A DNA stretch of 64,000 bases. Origin: Polynucleobacter sinensis (GTDB lineage Bacteria > Pseudomonadota > Gammaproteobacteria > Burkholderiales > Burkholderiaceae). A program made the translations under genes and the position numbers. The DNA is taken from assembly GCF_001595985.1 (NCBI RefSeq), contig NZ_LOJJ01000003.1:124001-188000 (forward strand), written 5' to 3'. Below the pieces are notes generated by a model. That model was not told the origin of the DNA. It ran no database searches and worked only from the letters and a program-made list of their open reading frames with translations. Positions within the stretch are counted from its first letter, which is position 1; each line of letters begins with the position of its first letter. This document shows, in pieces, positions 8,708 to 19,762 of this stretch.

Positions 8708-10591
8708 ATGTCCTATAAATCAGAACACGAACGCTCCATTAAAGATCCAGATGGTTTCTGGGGTGAGCAGGCAAAGTTAATTCACTGGGAAAAGCCATTT
8801 AATAAGGTTCTGGATTACGCAAATCCTCCGTTTGCGAAGTGGTTTGAGGGCGGTTTAACCAATCTTTGCTACAACGCGGTTGATCGCCATCTCAAAGATC
8901 GCCCTAATCAAATCGCTTTAGTTGCCGTTTCAACAGAGACGAATTTAGAAAAGGCATACACATTCAAGGAGCTATACGAAGAGGTTAATCGTATGGCTGC
9001 CATCTACCAAGCCAATGGCGTTAAAAAAGGTGATCGGGTATTAATTTATATGCCGATGATTGCAGAAGCATGTTTTGCAATGCTCGCTTGCGCACGTATT
9101 GGCGCAATTCATTCGGTGGTATTCGGAGGTTTTGCTTCTCATAGTCTGGCCTCACGTATTGATGATGCAAAACCAAAAATGATTGTGACTGCAGAGGCGG
9201 GCGCGCGTGGCGGGAAAGCGGTTCCCTATAAGCCTTTGCTAGATGAGGCAATCACACTTGCTACTTACAAGCCTGAAAAAGTATTGATCGTGAATCGTGG
9301 ATTGACTGAGTTCACGACGGTTGCTGGGCGTGATTTGGATTACGCCTCTGAGCGTCAAAAGCACATCAATGATCTAGTGCCAATTGAGTGGGTCGATGCA
9401 ACTCATACCTCTTATATCCTATATACCTCAGGCACTACTGGTAAGCCTAAGGGTGTGCAGCGCGATACCGGTGGTTATGCGGTTGCATTGGCGGCTACGA
9501 TGAAGCATATCTTCTGCGGCAATCCTGGCGAGACGATGTTCTGTACTTCAGACATTGGTTGGGTTGTTGGTCACAGCTATATTATTTATGCGCCACTACT
9601 TAACGGTATGGCAACTATCATGTATGAAGGTACGCCTTTGCGTCCTGATGCTGGTATCTGGTGGCAGTTAGTAGAGAAGTACAAGGTCTCTGTGATGTTC
9701 TCGGCCCCAACAGCAGTTCGTGTTTTGAAAAAACAAGATCCTGCCTTCCTCACTAAATACGATCTCTCTAGCTTGCGTGCCTTGTTCTTGGCAGGCGAGC
9801 CATTGGATGAGCCGACTGCAACATGGATTCATGATGCAATTAAGAAGCCGATCGTGGATAACTACTGGCAAACTGAAACTGGTTGGCCGATGTTGGCGAT
9901 TCAGCGGGGCGTTGAAGTCATGCCGCATAAGTTTGGCTCTCCTGGCGTCCCCTCATTTGGTTACAACATGAAACTCTTAGATGATGCAACTTCCGAAGAG
10001 TTGGGTCCAGATCAGAAGGGCGTGATTGCAATTGAAGGCCCATTGCCTCCAGGTTGCATGCAAACAGTCTGGGGTGATGACAAGCGCTTTGTGAGTACCT
10101 ATTGGGAAACGATTCCTGGCAAGACGATTTACTCTACCTTTGACTGGGGCATTAAAGACGAGGACGGTTACTTCTTCATCTTGGGACGTACCGATGATGT
10201 GATTAACGTCGCAGGACATCGTTTAGGCACTCGTGAGATCGAGGAGAGTATTTCTAGTCATCCAAACATTTCTGAAGTGGCGGTGGTTGGCATTGAGGAT
10301 AAGCTCAAGGGTCAGGCGGCAATTGCTTTTGTTATTCCAAAAGATGCTTCTAAAACGGCAACCTTGGAGGCGGAGTGTATGAAGACGGTCGATAGCACCT
10401 TGGGCGCGATTGCTCGCCCAGGACGCGTATACGTGGTAACAGCTTTGCCTAAGACTCGTTCTGGCAAGATTGTCCGCCGCGCCCTCCAGGCGGTCGCTGA
10501 AGGTCGTGATCCTGGTGATATCAGTACGATGGAAGATCAAACCGTTTTGGCTCAAATTAAGACCATCATCGAGCAAAGCGCCAAGTCCTAA
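8708..10591 (+). CDS. prpE: propionyl-CoA synthetase (acyl-CoA synthetase, ACS family)
   Basis: This enzyme activates propionate (or acetate) with ATP and CoA through an acyl-adenylate. The 627-residue protein has the ACS N-terminal segment (DPDGFWGEQAKLIHW), the AMP-binding motif YTSGTTGKPKG near residue 243, the WQTETGWP motif near 390, the GRTDDVINVAGHR hinge near 495, and the catalytic lysine in PKTRSGKIVRR near the end. The overall pattern fits PrpE better than Acs. I prefer the ATG at 8708, with AGG eight bases upstream, over the in-frame TTG at 8702. The gene stands alone between mltD and a strong hairpin. No prpBCD genes are nearby. Confidence 0.87.
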   Translation: MSYKSEHERSIKDPDGFWGEQAKLIHWEKPFNKVLDYANPPFAKWFEGGLTNLCYNAVDRHLKDRPNQIALVAVSTETNLEKAYTFKELYEEVNRMAAIYQANGVKKGDRVLIYMPMIAEACFAMLACARIGAIHSVVFGGFASHSLASRIDDAKPKMIVTAEAGARGGKAVPYKPLLDEAITLATYKPEKVLIVNRGLTEFTTVAGRDLDYASERQKHINDLVPIEWVDATHTSYILYTSGTTGKPKGVQRDTGGYAVALAATMKHIFCGNPGETMFCTSDIGWVVGHSYIIYAPLLNGMATIMYEGTPLRPDAGIWWQLVEKYKVSVMFSAPTAVRVLKKQDPAFLTKYDLSSLRALFLAGEPLDEPTATWIHDAIKKPIVDNYWQTETGWPMLAIQRGVEVMPHKFGSPGVPSFGYNMKLLDDATSEELGPDQKGVIAIEGPLPPGCMQTVWGDDKRFVSTYWETIPGKTIYSTFDWGIKDEDGYFFILGRTDDVINVAGHRLGTREIEESISSHPNISEVAVVGIEDKLKGQAAIAFVIPKDASKTATLEAECMKTVDSTLGAIARPGRVYVVTALPKTRSGKIVRRALQAVAEGRDPGDISTMEDQTVLAQIKTIIEQSAKS

Positions 10592-10611
10592 GCTAGCCTA
10601 ATTAGTCCGAA

Positions 10612-10645
10612 ATAAGCCCCTTGGTCATGCGACTGAGGGGCTTAT
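10612..10645 (+). terminator. perfect 10-bp hairpin after prpE
   Basis: The arms ATAAGCCCCT and AGGGGCTTAT are perfectly complementary around a 14-nt loop, just downstream of the prpE stop. There is no T-run after the 3' arm, so termination may be Rho-assisted or the hairpin may mainly protect the message's 3' end. Confidence 0.6.
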
Positions 10646-10826
10646 CCGCTTCTGAGCCCAATTGGCTGGGAATTCAAGGGTTTATACGTAAAACTGGTAT
10701 CATTGTTAGGTTCAAAACTTAATAAATTACCCTAGCGCTTAAAGACACTCACCTCCCGCACAAACATTCCAGGGTTGGTCTTTTTTGGGGTGTTGAGCGT
10801 CGGATGGAGCAGGGACTGGAGATGGT

Positions 10827-12029
10827 TTGTCACCCTTGCTTCCTTCTTTTCCTCCCGCCGTGTTGGCTCTAGCCGACGGCACTCTATTTCCCGGTCTGAG
10901 CATTGGCGCCCCTGGCGAAACTACCGGTGAAGTCGTTTTCAATACCGCGTTGACTGGCTATCAAGAGATCATCACTGATCCTAGTTATTGTCGCCAAATC
11001 GTCACTTTGACCTATCCCCATATCGGAAACGTCGGGGTGAACGCCCAGGATGCTGAGTCCAGTCAAATTCATGCTGCCGGCTTGGTGGTTAAAGATCTCT
11101 CGAAGCGTGTTTCCAACTTCCGCTCCGAAGAGAGTCTAGATACATATCTCTCCAAGGCCGGGGTAGTGGGGATTTCCGGAATTGATACACGTAAGCTCAC
11201 CCGTATTTTGCGCGATAAGGGTGCTCAGTCGGGCGCGATTGTCGCTGGCAAGATGGGCGATGATTTGGAAGCGCTTGGGAAAAAAGCGCTTGAGCTAGCC
11301 AAAGCCTTTCCTGGAATGTCTGGTTTGGATTTAGCTAAAGTGGTTACGACCAAAACGCCATATCCTTGGCGAGAAGCGGAGTGGGATTTGCATGGTGCTA
11401 ATGGCAAGCCTGCTTACAGAACTTTAGATGCTGGCAAGCCTACTAAGAAAGTCGTTGCTTATGACTTTGGTGTGAAGCGCAATATTTTGCGTATGCTCAC
11501 AGAGCGTGGCTGCGAACTCACGGTTGTTCCTGCGCAAACCAGCGCTGCTGAAGTATTGGCAATGAATCCAGATGGCGTATTTTTCTCAAACGGTCCTGGA
11601 GATCCTGGTCCTTGCGATTATGCGATTGCTGCCGCAAAAGAAATAATTGAAAAGGGTGTTCCAACATTCGGTATTTGTTTGGGTCACCAGATCATGGGCT
11701 TGGCCGCTGGCGCTAAAACTCTGAAGATGAAGTTTGGTCACCACGGGGCTAACCATCCGGTGAAAGATTTGGATACTGGGCGCGTAGCGATTACTTCTCA
11801 GAATCATGGATTCGCGGTCGATGCCAACACTCTGCCTGACAACATTCGTGTCACACATGTTTCTTTGTTTGATGGGTCTTTACAAGGACTTGCTTGGAAA
11901 GATAAGCCTGCTTTGTGTTTCCAGGGGCATCCAGAGGCTTCACCTGGCCCTCATGACATTGCTTATTTATTTGATCGTTTTGTGGAGCTAATGAATGCTG
12001 CCGCTGTTGGTAATAAGGGGGGCAAATAA
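10827..12029 (+). CDS. carA: carbamoyl-phosphate synthase small subunit (glutaminase)
   Basis: CarA hydrolyses glutamine and passes ammonia to CarB for carbamoyl phosphate, the precursor of pyrimidines and arginine. The 400-residue protein has the CPSase N-terminal domain (LADGTLFPG..., [12 protein letters not shown]) and a class I glutaminase domain. The glutaminase carries FSNGPGDPG near residue 253, the nucleophile Cys in FGICLGHQ near 280, and HPEASPGP with the catalytic His and Glu near 365. No ATG is in frame: the likely start is TTG at 10827, preceded at 10818-10821 by GGAG with 5-nt spacing; TTG at 10836 is an alternative. The stop overlaps carB by one base (TAATG). The 235-bp upstream gap holds a T-rich stretch near 10778 but no convincing attenuator. 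Confidence 0.95.
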   Translation: MSPLLPSFPPAVLALADGTLFPGLSIGAPGETTGEVVFNTALTGYQEIITDPSYCRQIVTLTYPHIGNVGVNAQDAESSQIHAAGLVVKDLSKRVSNFRSEESLDTYLSKAGVVGISGIDTRKLTRILRDKGAQSGAIVAGKMGDDLEALGKKALELAKAFPGMSGLDLAKVVTTKTPYPWREAEWDLHGANGKPAYRTLDAGKPTKKVVAYDFGVKRNILRMLTERGCELTVVPAQTSAAEVLAMNPDGVFFSNGPGDPGPCDYAIAAAKEIIEKGVPTFGICLGHQIMGLAAGAKTLKMKFGHHGANHPVKDLDTGRVAITSQNHGFAVDANTLPDNIRVTHVSLFDGSLQGLAWKDKPALCFQGHPEASPGPHDIAYLFDRFVELMNAAAVGNKGGK

Positions 12030-15000
12030 TGCCTAAGCGTAGCGACATTAAGAGCATCCTGATTATTGGCGCAGGTCCAATTGTGATTGGGCAGGCTTGT
12101 GAGTTTGACTATTCTGGAGCGCAAGCTTGTAAAGCTTTGCGTGATGAAGGTTATAAAGTTATTTTGGTGAACAGCAATCCCGCCACTATCATGACTGACC
12201 CAGAAATGGCTGATGTGACATACATTGAGCCAATTACTTGGGAGGTGGTAGAACGCATTATTGCCACAGAAAAGCCAGACGCGATTTTGCCAACAATGGG
12301 TGGTCAAACCGCCTTGAATTGCGCACTCGATTTGCATCGCCATGGCGTCCTCGAGAAATACGGTTGCGAATTGATTGGCGCATCGCCGGAAGCGATCGAT
12401 AAAGCAGAAGATCGTCAGAAGTTTAAAGATGCCATGACCAAGATTGGCTTGGGTTCTGCAAAGTCTGGCATTGCGCACTCGATGGATGAAGCGCACGCAG
12501 TGCAACAACGTATTCAAAAAGAAACTGGTAGCCTAGGCTTCCCGGTAGTCATTCGTCCTTCATTCACCATGGGTGGATCTGGCGGTGGCATTGCTTACAA
12601 CCGTGAAGAGTTCGAGGAGATTTGTAAACGTGGTTTAGATCTATCGCCTACTCGGGAGCTTTTGATTGAAGAGTCTCTCTTGGGTTGGAAAGAGTTTGAG
12701 ATGGAAGTGGTGCGTGACCGTGCCGATAACTGCATCATTGTTTGCTCGATCGAAAACTTAGATCCAATGGGTGTCCATACCGGCGATTCGATTACTGTCG
12801 CTCCTGCGCAAACACTAACGGATAAAGAGTACCAAATTCTGCGCAACGCTTCGATCGCGGTATTGCGTGAGATTGGTGTGGATACAGGTGGTTCAAACGT
12901 ACAGTTCTCTATCAATCCAGTGGATGGTCGCATGATTGTGATTGAGATGAACCCACGCGTATCGCGTTCATCTGCATTAGCTTCCAAAGCAACGGGTTTT
13001 CCGATTGCGAAGATTGCTGCGAAGTTGGCAGTTGGTTATACCTTAGATGAATTAAAGAATGACATCACTGGTGGAGCTACTCCTGCTTCCTTTGAGCCAT
13101 CTATCGATTATGTTGTGACAAAGATCCCACGTTTTGCGTTTGAGAAATTCCCGCAAGCAGATTCTCGTTTAACAACCCAGATGAAATCGGTTGGTGAGGT
13201 GATGGCGATTGGCCGCACTTTCCAGGAGTCTTTCCAAAAAGCGTTACGTGGTCTAGAAGTTGGCGTTGATGGCTTGGATGAGATGTCCGCAGATCTTGAT
13301 GACATCATTCAAGAGATTGGAGAGCCAGGGCCGGATCGTATTTGGTATCTAGCAGATGCCTTCCGGATGGGTATGGGTTTAGATGAGATTTATAACGAGA
13401 CCAAGATTGATCCTTGGTTCTTGGAGCAAATTGAAGAACTCATCATTATGGAAACTGAGCTTAAGCAACGTAAGCTCGATAGCTTGTCTGCTGCTGAGTT
13501 ACGCTTTATCAAGCAAAAAGGTTTCTCAGATCGTCGCCTAGCAAAATTGCTGGGTGTAGATGCTTCTTCAGTGCGTGCTGCGCGTCACCGTCTAAAGGTG
13601 GTGCCTGTCTACAAGCGTGTTGATACCTGCGCTGCCGAGTTCTCTACGAATACTGCGTATTTGTATTCCACCTACGAAGCAGAACATGGCGAGTGCGAGT
13701 CTCAGCCAACCAATAAAGACAAGATTATGGTATTGGGTGGCGGCCCGAATCGTATTGGTCAAGGTATTGAGTTTGACTATTGCTGCGTTCACGCTGCATT
13801 GGCAATGCGTGACGATGGTTATGAAACCATTATGGTCAACTGCAATCCAGAAACTGTTTCTACCGACTATGACACTTCTGATCGCCTGTACTTTGAGCCA
13901 TTGACCTTGGAAGATGTTCTGGAGATTGTCGCTAAAGAAAAACCAAAAGGCGTGATCGTTCAGTACGGTGGTCAGACTCCATTAAAGCTCGCATTAGATC
14001 TTGAGCGTAATGGTGTTCCGATTATTGGAACATCACCAGACATGATTGATGCTGCTGAAGATCGTGAGCGTTTCCAGAAGCTATTGCATGATTTGAATTT
14101 GCGTCAGCCGCCAAACCGTACTGCACGTGCGGAAGATGAGGCGCTCAAATTAGCCGAGGAAATTGGTTATCCACTAGTGGTACGCCCTTCCTATGTCTTG
14201 GGCGGTCGCGCTATGGAAATCGTTCATGATGGCCGTGATCTAGAACGCTACATGCGTGAAGCAGTAAAAGTTTCTCATGATTCCCCAGTACTGCTTGATC
14301 GTTTCTTAAACGACGCGATTGAGTGTGATGTTGACTGTATTAGCGATGGTCAACGTGTATTTATTGGAGGTGTGATGGAGCATATTGAGCAAGCCGGCGT
14401 TCACTCCGGTGACTCTGCCTGTTCGTTGCCGCCATATTCACTGTCTGATAAAACCATTGAAGAGATTAAGCGTCAAACTGCTGCGATGGCTAAAGGCTTA
14501 AACGTTGTTGGCTTAATGAATGTTCAATTTGCTATCCAGAATGTAGATGGCAATGATGTGATCTACGTTCTTGAGGTCAACCCACGTGCTTCCCGTACTG
14601 TGCCATTTGTATCGAAAGCCACTGGTTTGCAGTTGGCTAAGATTGCAGCCCGCTGCATGGTTGGCCAGACTCTCGATCAACAAGGTATTAAATCTGAAGT
14701 GAAGCCTGCTTACTATTCAGTTAAAGAGGCGGTATTCCCATTTAATAAGTTCCCTGGCATTGACCCAATTCTTGGGCCGGAGATGCGCTCTACCGGTGAG
14801 GTAATGGGTGTTGGCAAAACCTTTGGCGAAGCCTTATTTAAGTCTCAACTAGGCGCTGGCATTAAATTGCCCAAGAGTGGTACCGTGGTCTTGACTGTTA
14901 AAGACAGCGACAAGCCTAAGGCGGTTGAGGTAGCTAAGCTCTTACACCAACTAGGATTCCCAATGGTTGCTACCAAGGGAACTGCTGCTGCTATTGAGGC

Positions 15001-15292
15001 TGCTGGCCTCCCAGTTCGGGTGGTTAATAAGGTAAAGGATGGTCGTCCACATATTGTTGATTTAATCAAGAATGGCGAAATCTCTTTGGTATTTACAACA
15101 GTCGATGAAACTCGAACGGCGATTGCTGATTCACGCTCTATTAGAACTAGTGCGCAAGCAAATGGTGTGACCTATTACACAACGATTAGTGCAGCTCGTG
15201 CGGTCATGGATGGGTTAATGGCATCACAAAGTGGCAGCAAAGAGTCTCTTGAAGTATATTCATTACAGAATTTACATAAAACTCTCAATTAA
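12029..15292 (+). CDS. carB: carbamoyl-phosphate synthase large subunit
   Basis: CarB makes carbamoyl phosphate from bicarbonate, ammonia and two ATP. At 1087 residues it is full length. It shows the two homologous ATP-grasp halves, each opening with a similar motif ([19 protein letters not shown] near residue 11; [18 protein letters not shown] near 570). There are also glycine-rich loops in both halves and a C-terminal MGS-like allosteric domain from about residue 950. It follows carA with a one-base overlap. A gap of only 19 bp separates it from greA, a gene order seen across Burkholderiaceae. Confidence 0.97.
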   Translation: MPKRSDIKSILIIGAGPIVIGQACEFDYSGAQACKALRDEGYKVILVNSNPATIMTDPEMADVTYIEPITWEVVERIIATEKPDAILPTMGGQTALNCALDLHRHGVLEKYGCELIGASPEAIDKAEDRQKFKDAMTKIGLGSAKSGIAHSMDEAHAVQQRIQKETGSLGFPVVIRPSFTMGGSGGGIAYNREEFEEICKRGLDLSPTRELLIEESLLGWKEFEMEVVRDRADNCIIVCSIENLDPMGVHTGDSITVAPAQTLTDKEYQILRNASIAVLREIGVDTGGSNVQFSINPVDGRMIVIEMNPRVSRSSALASKATGFPIAKIAAKLAVGYTLDELKNDITGGATPASFEPSIDYVVTKIPRFAFEKFPQADSRLTTQMKSVGEVMAIGRTFQESFQKALRGLEVGVDGLDEMSADLDDIIQEIGEPGPDRIWYLADAFRMGMGLDEIYNETKIDPWFLEQIEELIIMETELKQRKLDSLSAAELRFIKQKGFSDRRLAKLLGVDASSVRAARHRLKVVPVYKRVDTCAAEFSTNTAYLYSTYEAEHGECESQPTNKDKIMVLGGGPNRIGQGIEFDYCCVHAALAMRDDGYETIMVNCNPETVSTDYDTSDRLYFEPLTLEDVLEIVAKEKPKGVIVQYGGQTPLKLALDLERNGVPIIGTSPDMIDAAEDRERFQKLLHDLNLRQPPNRTARAEDEALKLAEEIGYPLVVRPSYVLGGRAMEIVHDGRDLERYMREAVKVSHDSPVLLDRFLNDAIECDVDCISDGQRVFIGGVMEHIEQAGVHSGDSACSLPPYSLSDKTIEEIKRQTAAMAKGLNVVGLMNVQFAIQNVDGNDVIYVLEVNPRASRTVPFVSKATGLQLAKIAARCMVGQTLDQQGIKSEVKPAYYSVKEAVFPFNKFPGIDPILGPEMRSTGEVMGVGKTFGEALFKSQLGAGIKLPKSGTVVLTVKDSDKPKAVEVAKLLHQLGFPMVATKGTAAAIEAAGLPVRVVNKVKDGRPHIVDLIKNGEISLVFTTVDETRTAIADSRSIRTSAQANGVTYYTTISAARAVMDGLMASQSGSKESLEVYSLQNLHKTLN

Positions 15293-15311
15293 TTTAAGTT
15301 AGGTTAGAAGT

Positions 15312-15788
15312 ATGAGCACAATTCCTATTACTAAGCGCGGCGCAGAGCTTCTCAAGGAGGAGTTGCATCGCTTAAAGCATGTTGAGCGCCCAGCTGTAAT
15401 TAATGCAATTTCTGAAGCCCGCGCTCAGGGTGATCTTTCTGAGAATGCCGAATATGATGCCGCTAAAGAGAAGCAGGGTTTTATCGAAGGCCGTATTCAA
15501 GAGTTAGAAGGTAAATTATCTGCCGCGCAGATTATTGATCCTGCTGCACTTGATGTCACAGGTCGCGTTGTTTTTGGCGCCACTGTGGATCTGGAAGATT
15601 TAGAGGATGGCACTAAGTTCACCTACCAAATTGTGGGTGATGATGAGGCTGATATTGCTTCAAATAAGATCTCGATTAGCTCTCCAATTGCTCGTGCCTT
15701 GATTAGCAAGGAAGAGGGTGATGTTGTTGCTGTTCAGGCTCCCGGCGGGAATCGGGAAGTGGAAATTCTGGCGGTGCGCTACATCTAA
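15312..15788 (+). CDS. greA: transcription elongation factor GreA
   Basis: GreA enters the RNA polymerase secondary channel and stimulates cleavage of backtracked RNA. The 158-residue protein has the N-terminal coiled-coil finger, with the acidic tip in the conserved [22 protein letters not shown] segment (about residues 35-56). A C-terminal FKBP-like domain ends in a [13 protein letters not shown] strand. It lies just after carB, and its stop overlaps the next gene by one base. Confidence 0.97.
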   Translation: MSTIPITKRGAELLKEELHRLKHVERPAVINAISEARAQGDLSENAEYDAAKEKQGFIEGRIQELEGKLSAAQIIDPAALDVTGRVVFGATVDLEDLEDGTKFTYQIVGDDEADIASNKISISSPIARALISKEEGDVVAVQAPGGNREVEILAVRYI

Positions 15789-16261
15789 TGATTTATCCTC
15801 GAACCCAAAGAATCTTTCAGTTTGTTTCAGGTCTTTGGGTTGGTAGTTTCATCACTGTTGGATTTCTAGTTGTTCCGGTGTTGTTTTCTACGCTTGGCGA
15901 TCGTCAAGTTGCCGGCATGGTAGCAGCCAATCTATTTAAGATTACAGCCTATACGGGCGTTACGATTAGCGCTTTATTAATGGCGCTTTCTAACCGCTTG
16001 GTGAAGCGCGGTGTGAGTCAATATCGCGTGATCCGTTGGATCCTATTGTTGATGCTGGCTTGCTTCGTGGGGGCTGCGTTCATCATTATTCCCTGGATGA
16101 ACTCCTTGAGGGATCAAGCCTTATATCTTGGCTTAGCAGTTCGAGAATCCACCAATGCCATTTTATTTAATCGACTGCATGGTGTATCTAGCGGGCTTTT
16201 TCTGATTCAAAGTTTGTTAGGTCTTACATTGGTTTGGCGGGCAACAAAAAACGCCGACTAG
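15788..16261 (+). CDS. DUF4149 family small inner-membrane protein
   Basis: This 157-residue protein has four hydrophobic segments, at about residues 10-35, 50-70, 80-105 and 125-150. The pattern resembles the DUF4149 family found next to greA and yhbY in betaproteobacteria. No catalytic motif is visible and its function is unknown. Translation is coupled to greA (TAATG). The stop codon lies in the loop of a bidirectional terminator. Confidence 0.75.
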   Translation: MIYPRTQRIFQFVSGLWVGSFITVGFLVVPVLFSTLGDRQVAGMVAANLFKITAYTGVTISALLMALSNRLVKRGVSQYRVIRWILLLMLACFVGAAFIIIPWMNSLRDQALYLGLAVRESTNAILFNRLHGVSSGLFLIQSLLGLTLVWRATKNAD

Positions 16262-16275
16262 CGGCGTTCTTTTTG
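16244..16275. terminator. bidirectional intrinsic terminator
   Basis: The arms AACGCCG and CGGCGTT enclose a 5-nt loop, with an A-run on the left and CTTTTTG on the right. It can stop transcripts arriving from the carAB-greA side and from the convergent YhbY gene. The left arm and loop overlap the end of the DUF4149 gene. Confidence 0.85.
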
Positions 16276-16289
16276 AAGACTTGAGCTCC

Positions 16290-16916
16290 TCACGAGCCAA
16301 GCGATTTCTTCTTCGTGCTACTCATGCGTACTTTGCGTTTCTTGATTGGTGCAGGAGCTGCCGCAGCTTTGCGATAGCCTGGTGATGACCAACCAATTTT
16401 AGATTCAGCTGCTTCAGAACGTAGAACACGTTTCTTGGGCGTTGCGCTCTTCACGGCGGCAGCTCTTGCAAATGGGGATTTACTAGCGGCAGAGCGTCTA
16501 TCCGATCTTTCGGATGTGCTGGTTCTCACACCTGACTTTGCAACGGTGCGGTTTGGTTGACGTTTAGTACGTGGTGCCTGTAGCGATTTTTTAGTTTGTT
16601 TGCTTGATCTGCCTAAATTAGCAAATGCCTCATCAACCATATCTTTTGGTTTCCAAAGCACTAATAATTTACCAATGTGTTGAACTGGGGCGGCGTCAAG
16701 CTTGTCGCAAAGCTCCTCATAAATGGCAATACGCGCTTCGCGGTCGTCGCCAAACACACGGACCTTGATCAGGCCGTGATGTGAAATTGCAGATTTAGCT
16801 TCTTTAATAACGGCCGGAGTAAGGCCGTCGCCACCAATCATGACCACTGGACTGAGGTCATGAGCATCGGCTTTGAGGGATTTGCGTTGTGCGGGGGTAA
16901 TAGAAAGTGCAGTCAT
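16290..16916 (-). CDS. YhbY-type CRM-domain RNA-binding protein with long basic tail
   Basis: YhbY binds pre-50S ribosomal subunits. Residues 1-97 are a CRM domain with the hallmark GGDGLTPAVIKEAKSAI and a conserved KVRVFGDDREAR strand. Standard YhbY ends there, near 97 residues. This copy continues for about 110 residues of Arg, Lys, Ser and Ala-rich, probably disordered sequence, as in other Burkholderiaceae. It is divergent from rlmE, another 50S assembly factor, across a 137-bp gap that holds a small hairpin (GACGT-TTT-ACGTC near 16982). Confidence 0.88.
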   Translation of the reverse strand: MTALSITPAQRKSLKADAHDLSPVVMIGGDGLTPAVIKEAKSAISHHGLIKVRVFGDDREARIAIYEELCDKLDAAPVQHIGKLLVLWKPKDMVDEAFANLGRSSKQTKKSLQAPRTKRQPNRTVAKSGVRTSTSERSDRRSAASKSPFARAAAVKSATPKKRVLRSEAAESKIGWSSPGYRKAAAAPAPIKKRKVRMSSTKKKSLGS

Positions 16917-17053
16917 GGGTTCGATGATAGAGCATCAGGGCTTGCAAAAGGCCCTCAATGCCCATATATAGCTATATTGAAGACGTTTTACGTCGATTCC
17001 TTTTGCCATACCGGTGATAAACAAGGAAAATAGACGCCGAAAGTGGGTACGTT

Positions 17054-17728
17054 GTGGCAAAAAATAAATTTAATAAAAGCTGGTTGCAGGACCATTTAAC
17101 GGATCCTTACGTGAAGATGGCCCAAAAAGAAGGCTACCGCGCCAGGGCCGTTTACAAGTTAAGCGAAATTGACGAGCAAGATCATTTGATCAAAGCTGGC
17201 ATGACGATTGTCGATCTGGGGAGTGCTCCAGGGAGCTGGTCTCAGTACGCCCGCAATCGCCTTACTGAGCTCGGAAAAAACAATCCGAAGATTGAGTCTG
17301 GGAAGCCCGATGGCACGATTATTGCAATTGATATTCTGCCGATGGAGGATATTGCTGATGTAAGCTTCATTCAGGGAGATTTTCGGGAAGAAGAGGGTTT
17401 AAAGGCCTTAGAGGCCTTATTACCTGCGGATGCAGACGGTAAAGTGGATTTGGTGCTTTCTGATATGGCACCCAATTTATCTGGCGTGGGGGTGGCTGAT
17501 GCCGCTCGGATGGCTTTTTTGGCTGAAATTGCCCTAGATTTTGCAGTCCAGCACCTGAAACCCGAAGGCGCACTCCTCATTAAGTGCTTTAACGGCAGTG
17601 GCTATAGCCAAATTGTGGAATCCTTTAAAAAGGTCTTTAAAACGGTCGCCTCTAGAAAGCCCAAGGCTTCAAGAGCCCGCTCTTCAGAAATTTTCTTGTT
17701 GGGCCGGAATCTGAAGCCGCCAAAATAA
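17054..17728 (+). CDS. rlmE: 23S rRNA 2'-O-methyltransferase (U2552)
   Basis: RlmE/FtsJ/RrmJ methylates U2552 in the A-loop of 23S rRNA, a late 50S assembly step. The 224-residue protein has the N-terminal AYKLSEID-like RNA-contact segment, the SAM motif [12 protein letters not shown] near residue 54, and the K-D-K-E catalytic tetrad regions ([21 protein letters not shown] near 135, [10 protein letters not shown] near 175, SSEIFLLGR at the end). The start is GTG at 17054. It precedes ftsH as in E. coli. Confidence 0.95.
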   Translation: MAKNKFNKSWLQDHLTDPYVKMAQKEGYRARAVYKLSEIDEQDHLIKAGMTIVDLGSAPGSWSQYARNRLTELGKNNPKIESGKPDGTIIAIDILPMEDIADVSFIQGDFREEEGLKALEALLPADADGKVDLVLSDMAPNLSGVGVADAARMAFLAEIALDFAVQHLKPEGALLIKCFNGSGYSQIVESFKKVFKTVASRKPKASRARSSEIFLLGRNLKPPK

Positions 17729-17744
17729 GTGCCCGATTTGGGCT

Positions 17745-17771
17745 AATAACCCCTAAAAAGAGGGGCTTATT
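17745..17771 (+). terminator. hairpin after rlmE
   Basis: The arms AATAACCCCT and AGGGG-C-TTATT pair with one bulged C around a 6-nt A-rich loop, 16 bp after the rlmE stop. The 3' side is AT-rich but not a pure T-run. It separates rlmE from ftsH. Confidence 0.6.
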
Positions 17772-17789
17772 AAATAAATATGGCCCCAA

Positions 17790-17798
17790 CCCTTGAAA
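17790..17798 (+). promoter_or_regulatory. sigma32-like -35 element before ftsH
   Basis: CCCTTGAAA matches the -35 consensus of heat-shock (RpoH) promoters. ftsH is heat-inducible in E. coli. No good matching -10 (CCCCAT-type) is visible at the expected spacing, so the element could also serve as a plain sigma70 -35. Confidence 0.35.
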
Positions 17799-17875
17799 AA
17801 GGCTGGTAGTAGAATCAAATACTTAGATATAGCAATCCGCTTTAACTCCCGGATTAATCCGGCAAAGGTCTCTTT

Positions 17876-19753
17876 TTGAACAGCAATATGTTGCAAAAAA
17901 TTGGTGTGTGGCTCATTGTGGGTCTGGTCTTGTTTACTGTTTTTAAACAGTTTGATAAGCCGAAAGATCAGAATCAAGTCACGTATTCTCAATTCATGGA
18001 CGATGCCAAAGCTGGCAAAGTGAAGCGAGTTGATGTGCAGGGCCGCACATTACAAGTGACTCCAAATGACGGCAACAAATATTCCATCATCTCTCCGGGA
18101 GATATTTGGATGGTTGGTGATTTGATGAAGTATGGCGTTCAGGTCACTGGTAAAGCCGAAGACGAACCGAATATGTTGGTCTCTGCTTTGTATTACCTTG
18201 GACCCACTTTATTGATTATTGGCTTTTGGTTCTTCATGATGCGCCAGATGCAAGGTGGTGGCAAAGGTGGAGCATTCTCATTTGGTAAATCGAAAGCGCG
18301 TTTGATTGATGAGAATAGCAATACGGTAACTTTTGCAGATGTTGCTGGTTGCGATGAGGCCAAAGAAGAGGTATTTGAGCTGGTGGACTTCTTAAAGGAT
18401 CCGCAAAAGTTCCAAAAACTCGGCGGTCGTATTCCACATGGCGTCTTGTTGGTGGGTCCTCCGGGTACAGGTAAGACTTTATTGGCTCGCGCGATTGCTG
18501 GCGAGGCAAAAGTACCGTTCTTCTCGATCTCTGGCTCGGATTTCGTAGAAATGTTTGTTGGTGTTGGTGCATCTCGTGTACGCGACATGTTTGAGAATGC
18601 TAAGAAAAATTCTCCTTGCATCATCTTTATTGATGAGATTGATGCTGTTGGTCGTCATCGTGGTGCTGGTATGGGTGGTGGTAATGATGAGCGCGAGCAA
18701 ACGCTCAATCAAATGCTGGTTGAGATGGATGGTTTTGAAAGTAATAGCGGTGTCATCGTTGTTGCTGCTACCAACCGTTCAGATGTTCTTGATCGGGCCT
18801 TACTTCGCCCAGGTCGTTTTGACCGTCAAGTTCATGTTGGTTTGCCGGACATTCGTGGTCGCGAGCAAATCTTACAAGTTCACATGCGTAAAGTTCCGAT
18901 TGATCCAGATGTCGATGCCGCTGTATTGGCGCGTGGTACTCCTGGCTTCTCTGGTGCCGACTTGGCAAACTTGGTTAACGAAGCTGCATTATTTGCCGCG
19001 CGTCGCAATAAACGTGCGGTTGATATGAAGGATTTTGAAGACGCCAAAGATAAGATTTATATGGGTCCGGAGCGTAAGTCTGCTGTGATGCGTGAAGAAG
19101 AGCGTCGCAACACTGCGTATCACGAGTCTGGCCACGCTGTAGTGGCTAAGGTCTTACCTAAAGCGGATCCGGTTCATAAGGTCACCATCATGCCTCGTGG
19201 TATGGCATTGGGCGTGACTTGGCAGTTGCCAGAGTTTGATCGCGTGAACTTGTATAAAGACCGCATGATGGAAGAGTTGGCTATTTTGTTTGGTGGTCGT
19301 GCTGCAGAGGAAGTGTTCTTGCATTCCATGAGTACTGGTGCATCAAATGATTTCGAGCGCGCAACCAAGATGGCGCGTGATATGGTTACTCGTTATGGCA
19401 TGAGTGACAGTTTGGGTACGATGGTTTATGTCGACACTGAATCTGAAAGTATGTTCGGTCGCACCAGCTCTAAAACAGTTTCCGAGTTAACACAGCAAAA
19501 GGTAGATGCGGAAATTCGTGCATTGATTGATAGCCAGTACGCTTTGGCAAGATCAATCTTGGAGCAAAACCGCGATAAGGTTGAGGCGATGGTTGCGGCA
19601 TTGCTTGAGTGGGAAACGATTGATGCCGAGCAGATTAACGACATCATGGAAGGTCGCCCACCACGTGCGCCTAAACCACCACCTGCAACTCAATTTGGTA
19701 ACTCTGCTGGAACTCCAGGCCCTGCGGCTGGCGCTGCTCCAGCAACCGCTTAA
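17876..19753 (+). CDS. ftsH: ATP-dependent zinc metalloprotease FtsH
   Basis: FtsH is a membrane-anchored AAA+ protease that degrades membrane and regulatory proteins such as LpxC and RpoH. The 625-residue protein has TM1 at about residues 10-25, a short periplasmic domain, and TM2 at about 105-125. The AAA domain has Walker A GPPGTGKT at 194, Walker B FIDEID, and the second region of homology ([16 protein letters not shown]). The zinc site HESGH lies at about 416. The C-terminus is Pro/Ala-rich. The start appears to be TTG at 17876, which gives the family's N-S-N-M start and has AAAGG upstream; ATG at 17888 is the alternative. Confidence 0.96.
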   Translation: MNSNMLQKIGVWLIVGLVLFTVFKQFDKPKDQNQVTYSQFMDDAKAGKVKRVDVQGRTLQVTPNDGNKYSIISPGDIWMVGDLMKYGVQVTGKAEDEPNMLVSALYYLGPTLLIIGFWFFMMRQMQGGGKGGAFSFGKSKARLIDENSNTVTFADVAGCDEAKEEVFELVDFLKDPQKFQKLGGRIPHGVLLVGPPGTGKTLLARAIAGEAKVPFFSISGSDFVEMFVGVGASRVRDMFENAKKNSPCIIFIDEIDAVGRHRGAGMGGGNDEREQTLNQMLVEMDGFESNSGVIVVAATNRSDVLDRALLRPGRFDRQVHVGLPDIRGREQILQVHMRKVPIDPDVDAAVLARGTPGFSGADLANLVNEAALFAARRNKRAVDMKDFEDAKDKIYMGPERKSAVMREEERRNTAYHESGHAVVAKVLPKADPVHKVTIMPRGMALGVTWQLPEFDRVNLYKDRMMEELAILFGGRAAEEVFLHSMSTGASNDFERATKMARDMVTRYGMSDSLGTMVYVDTESESMFGRTSSKTVSELTQQKVDAEIRALIDSQYALARSILEQNRDKVEAMVAALLEWETIDAEQINDIMEGRPPRAPKPPPATQFGNSAGTPGPAAGAAPATA

Positions 19754-19762
19754 TCGCTTTTC

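Noticed and set aside
10770..10800. Attenuator before carA around a T-run
   Set aside because: Only a 3-bp stem can be drawn before the T-run, which is not enough.
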